Below are positions 59,995 to 64,000 of a stretch of 64,000 bases of DNA, piece by piece; position 1 is the stretch's first letter; each line of letters opens with the position of its first letter. Source of the DNA: Planococcus sp. MB-3u-03 (GTDB taxonomy: Bacteria; Bacillota; Bacilli; Bacillales_A; Planococcaceae); the NCBI RefSeq assembly GCF_002833405.1, contig NZ_CP025135.1, positions 291,501 through 355,500 of the forward strand, in the 5' to 3' direction. The notes under the pieces were generated by a model. That model saw only the letters and a list, made by a program, of their open reading frames with translations, was not told where the DNA came from and ran no database searches. The position numbers and the translations under genes are program-made.

Positions 59995-61500
59995 TCACAA
60001 GGGATGTTTTTTCTGCTTCACTGCTACGGGGTCTTGGCTGGCCGCTTTCAGGAACGCGGCCCCCATCAGCAGGACGACGACCGAGAACGGCAAGGCAGCG
60101 ATGATCAATGAATTCTGTAAGCCTTGTGTTCCGCCGCTGTAGACGACGATGGCAGCAACAGCTGACTGAATCAATCCCCAAGAGATTTTCACCAAGTTGG
60201 GCGGATTCAATAAGCCGCCGGTTGTCTGCATGCCGAGCACGAATGTCGCGGAGTCGGCAGAAGTGATGAAGAAGATAGCGACCACGAACAAAGTCAGAAT
60301 CGACATGACAGTACCGAGCGGGTAATGTTGCAGGACGCCGAATGTGGCGGTTTCCAAACTGTATTCGGAAATCTTGTCAACGCCTTTTTGTTCCAAGTCC
60401 AAAGCAGAAGCCCCGAACACTGAGAAGAAAATAAAGCAAACGAGTGACGGAACGACAAGGACGCCAAGCATGAATTCCCGGACCGTACGTCCTCTTGAGA
60501 TACGGGCGATGAAAATGCCGACAAATGGTGCCCAGGACACCCACCATGCCCAGTAAAAGACTGTCCAGCCATCCACCCAGGCGCGGCGGTCTGTGTTCAA
60601 CGGCTCCAAATTAAAGCTCATCGACAGGAAATTGGCAAAATAGCCGCCGAGTGCATCCGTAAACATGTTCAAGATATAGAGCGTCGGGCCGACGATCAGC
60701 AGCATGCCGAGCAGGATGAATGCCAGCACCATATTGATGTTACTCAAATACTTGATACCCCGCCCGATGCCGGACCATGCGGAAATGATGAACAATATGG
60801 TGGCGACGGCAAGGATCAATAATTGAAAGGCAAAGGTATTCGGTGTGCCAAACAAAAATGACAACCCTTCGTTTATTTGCGCGGAGCCGAAGCCAAGCGT
60901 AGAAGCGACGCCGATGACCGTCGCGAAGACGGCGAGCGTATCGATCAGTTTGCCTAACCAGCCGCTCATGCGCTTTTTGCCGAACAGCGGAATGAGTGTC
61001 GCGCTGATCAGGCCGGGTGAACCGTTATGGAATTTGGCGTAAGCGAGCGATAAAGCCACAAGCCCATAAATTGCCCAAGCGTGAATGCCCCAATGGAAAA
61101 ACGAAAACTGCATCGCTTCCTTGACGGCTTCATCAGAACCCAGGTCAGAACGCGGTGCGCTGATAAAGGCATGTGAAATGGGCTCGGCAGTCGTCCAAAA
61201 AACGAGCCCCATGCCCATTCCGGCAGAAAACAACATCGCGAACCAGGAAATCAGGCTGAATTCCGGCTCGTCGCCGGCTTTTCCGAGCTTGATATTGGAA
61301 AATCTCGAAAAAATCAAATAAAGACAAAAGATGAGGATAACAAAAACGGAAGCTAGATAATACCAGCCGAAAGTGGATGAAATCCAGGAAGTGAGCGCAC
61401 CTGTCTGCGCTTGGAAGTTTTCAGGCACGAAAAATCCCCAGGCGACCATGGCCAGGCAGATGGCGATCGAAATCCAAAAGACGATCGTGACATTTTTCAA
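59995..61500 (-). CDS. BCCT family transporter (glycine betaine-type)
   Basis: A 501-residue BCCT carrier, paralogous to the product of 26909-28399. FSAGMGMGLVFWTTAEPISHAF (about residues 91-112) and FYWAWWVSWAPFVGIFIARISRGRT are the family hallmarks. It is OpuD-like; betaine uptake under osmotic stress is the usual role. The start is TTG at 61500, seven bases after AGGAGG. Two such genes in 64 kb fit a salt-tolerant lifestyle. Confidence 0.92.
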   Translation of the reverse strand: MKNVTIVFWISIAICLAMVAWGFFVPENFQAQTGALTSWISSTFGWYYLASVFVILIFCLYLIFSRFSNIKLGKAGDEPEFSLISWFAMLFSAGMGMGLVFWTTAEPISHAFISAPRSDLGSDEAVKEAMQFSFFHWGIHAWAIYGLVALSLAYAKFHNGSPGLISATLIPLFGKKRMSGWLGKLIDTLAVFATVIGVASTLGFGSAQINEGLSFLFGTPNTFAFQLLILAVATILFIISAWSGIGRGIKYLSNINMVLAFILLGMLLIVGPTLYILNMFTDALGGYFANFLSMSFNLEPLNTDRRAWVDGWTVFYWAWWVSWAPFVGIFIARISRGRTVREFMLGVLVVPSLVCFIFFSVFGASALDLEQKGVDKISEYSLETATFGVLQHYPLGTVMSILTLFVVAIFFITSADSATFVLGMQTTGGLLNPPNLVKISWGLIQSAVAAIVVYSGGTQGLQNSLIIAALPFSVVVLLMGAAFLKAASQDPVAVKQKKHPL

Positions 61501-61799
61501 ATGAGTTCCTCCTAAACTGAAAGCTATGCTTTCCCAGATGAATAAAGCTGTAATTAGTTATTCCCCAACAAAGGGAGGCTAATCCATCCTATCGTTATTA
61601 ATAGAAGAAAAAAAGAGAGAGGGGCAAAAAAGGCCTTATATCAACTTGAAAGAAAGAATGTTCTGATTTATTACAGCCTGTCATAATTATAAGGATGCCG
61701 TAATGTAATTGTTAAGTTTGAACTGTCGTCCTGTCATGTTCTTGAAATGCGCACGTGTTAAGCTGTGTCTTGTGTTAGTGAAAAGGAGGAATTTCAATT

Positions 61800-62621
61800 A
61801 TGAAAAAGCAAATCGTTACACTAACGGCCATCGCAGCATTAAGTGTAGGCGCAGCAACTACAGCAAGCGCTAATTCATCGTATACAGTCCAATCAGGTGA
61901 CACTCTTTGGGGAATCTCACAAGAAAAGAACGTTTCAGTGCAAAACCTTAAAAACTGGAATGACTTGTCTTCTGACTTGATCTTCCCGAACGAAACGCTT
62001 TCGGTTGAAGGAAAAGAACAGGCATCTAAGAAATCATCGAACTCATCATCTACCTATACAGTTAAAAGCGGCGACACTTTGTTCAAGATCGCTTCCGCCC
62101 ACGGAATCTCATTGGATCAATTGATGAGCTGGAACAACATCTCCGGCCACACGATCTACCCTGGACAAGAATTCGCAGTTAAAGGCGCCGCAGCAAAAGC
62201 GGCAGCACCTGCACCAGCAGCACCGGCAGCAAAAGCTCCGGCTAAAGAAGCACCAAAATCAACTCAAGCAGCACCAACACCTGCAAGTGCACCAGCAGCA
62301 GCTAAACCAGCAGCAGCTTCTACACAATCAGGTAAAGAAATGACAGTATCCGCAACAGCTTACACAGCTTATTGCGCGGGCTGCTCAGGAGTTACACGTA
62401 CAGGAATCGACTTGCGTTCGAACCCGAACCAAAAAGTCATCGCAGTTGACCCATCCGTTATCCCACTCGGTTCAAAAGTATGGGTTGAAGGATACGGAAC
62501 AGCAATCGCTGGCGACACTGGCGGAGCAATCAAAGGCAACAAGATCGACGTCTTCATCCCAACTCAAGGCGAAGCTTTGAACTGGGGACGTAAAAACGTA
62601 ACAATTAAAATTCTAGACTAA
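61800..62621 (+). CDS. Secreted LysM-LysM-3D domain cell-wall protein
   Basis: A 273-residue exported protein: a Sec signal peptide ending at TASAN (about residue 25), two LysM peptidoglycan-binding repeats (YTVQSGDTLWGIS at 28-40 and YTVKSGDTLFKIA at 86-98), and an Ala/Pro/Lys-rich spacer (about 133-177). A C-terminal 3D domain (AYTAYCAGCSGVTRTGIDL, VIAVDPSVIPLGSKVWVEGYG, AGDTGGAIKGNKIDVF) carries the three conserved Asp. It is like YocH/YuiC-type autolytic enzymes or stationary-phase resuscitation factors. Starts after AAAAGGAGG; two terminators follow. Confidence 0.92.
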   Translation: MKKQIVTLTAIAALSVGAATTASANSSYTVQSGDTLWGISQEKNVSVQNLKNWNDLSSDLIFPNETLSVEGKEQASKKSSNSSSTYTVKSGDTLFKIASAHGISLDQLMSWNNISGHTIYPGQEFAVKGAAAKAAAPAPAAPAAKAPAKEAPKSTQAAPTPASAPAAAKPAAASTQSGKEMTVSATAYTAYCAGCSGVTRTGIDLRSNPNQKVIAVDPSVIPLGSKVWVEGYGTAIAGDTGGAIKGNKIDVFIPTQGEALNWGRKNVTIKILD

Positions 62622-62640
62622 TATTTATATAAGCTACAAA

Positions 62641-62671
62641 GCCGAGGTGACCATTCCCTCGGCCTTTTTTT
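62641..62671 (+). terminator. First of two tandem terminators
   Basis: GCCGAGG / CCTCGGC stem followed by TTTTTTT. Confidence 0.88.
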
Positions 62672-62677
62672 ATGTCT

Positions 62678-62707
62678 GCCTTTGCACCTATGCAAAGGCT
62701 TTTTTTT
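62678..62707 (+). terminator. Second of two tandem terminators
   Basis: GCCTTTGCA-CCTA-TGCAAAGGC followed by eight T, seven bases after the first. Confidence 0.88.
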
Positions 62708-62746
62708 GTTAACTATGACTTTTTTTAATGAATAGTCAGAAATCTA

Positions 62747-62774
62747 TTGAAATCAAAGTTAGGAGGCATATAAT
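62747..62774 (+). promoter_or_regulatory. Sigma-A promoter of the gluconate dehydrogenase operon
   Basis: TTGAAA-N16-TATAAT. A GGGTAT directly after it also gives a weak sigma-B-like reading (GTTAGG-N14-GGGTAT). Confidence 0.6.
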
Positions 62775-62832
62775 GTGGGGTATAGTTATTAAGTATTTAT
62801 AATTTTTATACCTATTAAAGGAGGCGCATGAG

Positions 62833-63588
62833 ATGGCAGAGAAGAAGAATGTTTCCAGACGCGATTTCCTGAAGACGTCAGGGATCGCGGCAGGCGCTCT
62901 CGTCGGTGGAGGAATCATAGGTGGAGTGATTGGGGCAAATACACGTCAGGATACAGCAGCTCCAAGCGGCGGTGAAGCTGGCCATAGCGGCGGGGCAGAA
63001 ACGACCGAAGCGGTACGTGGTTTGCAATTTTTCAAGAACCAACAGGAGTTTGCGGTATTGCAGCAAGCGACCGAACGTATTTTCCCGGAAGATGATTTGG
63101 GGCCAGGCGCAATCGGTCTTGGTGTTCCATTTTTTATCGATCACCAGCTTGCAGGCAGCTACGGCGAGAATTCGAGGGAGTATATGCAGCCGCCATTTGA
63201 AGAAGGTGAAACGACTCAGGGCTATCAAAGCCGCCTGAAGCGCAATGAGTTGTTCAGACAAGGCTTGCAGAAAATGCAGCAGGAAGCGCAAAGCCGCTTC
63301 GAAGCGAATTTCGTCGATTTAGAAGGCGAGCAGATGGATGAAATTTTGACAGCTTTCCAGGATGACGAAGTGGAAATGCAGGGGACTAGCGCCCAATTCT
63401 TTTTCCGCCTTCTGCGGCAGGCGACATTGAACGGCGCATACGCCGATCCGATTTACGGAGGCAACCAAAACATGGAAGCGTGGCGCATGAAAGGGTTCCC
63501 TGGCCACCGTCCGTCTTATATCAATGAAATCGAAAGCGAAGACTTTGTGGAAATGGATCCGCATTCAGTAGGAGACATGCTGAGCTAA
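62833..63588 (+). CDS. Gluconate 2-dehydrogenase subunit 3 family protein (Tat substrate)
   Basis: A 251-residue exported small subunit of a membrane-bound sugar/sugar-acid dehydrogenase. The N-terminus carries a twin-arginine signal (SRRDFLKTSG, residues 8-17) followed by a Gly-rich hydrophobic stretch. The mature part has the gluconate 2-dehydrogenase subunit 3 pattern, QQATERIFPEDDLGPGAIGLGVPFFID and GAYADPIYGGN. In known complexes this subunit travels with the flavoprotein through Tat; the next gene encodes that flavoprotein. Starts after AAAGGAGGCGC. Confidence 0.9.
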   Translation: MAEKKNVSRRDFLKTSGIAAGALVGGGIIGGVIGANTRQDTAAPSGGEAGHSGGAETTEAVRGLQFFKNQQEFAVLQQATERIFPEDDLGPGAIGLGVPFFIDHQLAGSYGENSREYMQPPFEEGETTQGYQSRLKRNELFRQGLQKMQQEAQSRFEANFVDLEGEQMDEILTAFQDDEVEMQGTSAQFFFRLLRQATLNGAYADPIYGGNQNMEAWRMKGFPGHRPSYINEIESEDFVEMDPHSVGDMLS

Positions 63589-63608
63589 ATTAAGAAGGGG
63601 GATTACGT

Positions 63609-64000
63609 ATGGCGACAACGCTAGATAAAGTAGACGTAGTAACGGTAGGGGTCGGCTGGACCGGCGGAATCATCGCTGCCGAATGTGCAAAAGAAGGACT
63701 GAAAGTCGTCGGGCTTGAGCGCGGGCAAGAGCGTTCGACTGCGGATTACTCGATGGTCCATGATGAATACCGTTATGCCATCCGCTATGAATTGATGCAG
63801 GATTTATCAAAAGAGACCATCACGTTCCGAAATTCCAGAAACCAGCGCGCCCTGCCGATGCGGCAGATGGGCTCTTTCTTGCTAGGTGAAGGATTGGGAG
63901 GCGCAGGCACTCACTGGAACGGCCAAAACTGGAGATTTTTGCCTTATGACTTTGAAATCAAATCCATGACAGATGCGAAATACGGTGCGAATAAGCTGCC
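63609..64000 (+). CDS. GMC-family gluconate 2-dehydrogenase flavoprotein subunit (5' part only)
   Basis: The first 130 codons of a GMC oxidoreductase, cut by the window edge. The N-terminal FAD motif VGVGWTGGIIAAECAKEGL is at about residues 14-32, then LERGQERSTADYSMVHDE and LGEGLGGAGTHWNGQNWRF, typical of the gluconate/fructose dehydrogenase large subunit. It starts 20 bases after the small-subunit stop with AAGGGGG. It oxidises a sugar acid and passes electrons to the respiratory chain; the substrate is assigned by family. A cytochrome c subunit may follow outside the window. Confidence 0.88.
   Translation, partial: MATTLDKVDVVTVGVGWTGGIIAAECAKEGLKVVGLERGQERSTADYSMVHDEYRYAIRYELMQDLSKETITFRNSRNQRALPMRQMGSFLLGEGLGGAGTHWNGQNWRFLPYDFEIKSMTDAKYGANKL

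Noticed and set aside
61501..61799. c-di-AMP (ydaO) riboswitch before the LysM-3D gene
   Set aside because: Such genes often carry one, but the conserved ydaO blocks are not present in this leader; I see only AT-rich sequence and a normal ribosome binding site.
1..64000. CRISPR arrays, tRNA or rRNA genes, transposases, prophage
   Set aside because: I searched by eye for short spaced repeats, tRNA arms and mobile-element protein motifs in all gaps and found none.

Overview
The window is one contiguous piece of a low-to-mid GC Gram-positive (Bacillota) chromosome. AGGAGG-type ribosome binding sites, frequent TTG/GTG starts, Rho-independent terminators, sigma-B promoters, GAAC-N4-GTTC LexA boxes and a CcpA cre site all point that way. 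The gene set (glgBCDAP, YkvI, YpsA, YtoQ, YqxD, YumC, TrhA, RsbR-like, two BCCT carriers) suggests a salt-tolerant Planococcaceae, Planococcus/Planomicrobium-like. That assignment is inference from family resemblance, not from a search. There are no rRNA or tRNA genes, IS transposases, phage genes or CRISPR arrays.

Layout. 0.1-2.1 kb: a lactonase, then a SCO lipoprotein with a small membrane protein. 2.3-11 kb: a tightly coupled glycogen operon, glgB-glgC-glgD-glgA-glgP, ending in an SDR protein that has lost the catalytic lysine. 11-18 kb: a ComEC-like MBL/HhH lipoprotein with DUF3006, DUF3219, YkvI, YflT, a YhfI-like MBL protein, an LLM oxidoreductase and an NCS2 permease. 18-29 kb: PepF, an orphan sigma-B transcript, a thioesterase, an ATP-grasp ligase, small unknowns, a GNAT, a SrpA-type catalase, glutamate dehydrogenase, a BCCT carrier and YpsA. 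29-36 kb: threonine dehydratase and a five-gene acyl-CoA/ketone catabolic operon behind a cre site and an 18-bp palindrome. 36-40.5 kb: CstA, then a cory-CC-star/ArsA-ATPase/MDR operon. 41.3-56.5 kb: YtoQ, a WYL-like protein, SOS-boxed sbcDC, a CoA-transferase, MhpD, an RsbR paralogue, TrhA, DUF1836/YqxD, a broken DJ-1 gene, an AI-2E-family permease and a polar amino-acid ABC transporter. 57.5-64 kb: cyclophilin, an SDR, YumC, a second BCCT carrier, a LysM-3D wall protein and the start of a gluconate dehydrogenase operon.

The segment from 41.2 to 56.6 kb is bracketed by composite intergenic repeats in inverted orientation (A-B on the left, B-B-A on the right). These make up the two longest gene-free stretches. 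Regulation seen directly in the sequence includes good sigma-B promoters at three places (YflT, an orphan ~400-nt transcript, a small membrane-anchored protein), two LexA boxes before sbcDC, and a cre site plus an operator palindrome before the fatty-acid operon.

The observations most worth following are the orphan sigma-B transcript, the inverted composite repeats, a 147-bp structured insertion that duplicated part of a terminator, the cory-CC-star/ArsA module, and the lysine-less SDR in the glycogen operon.
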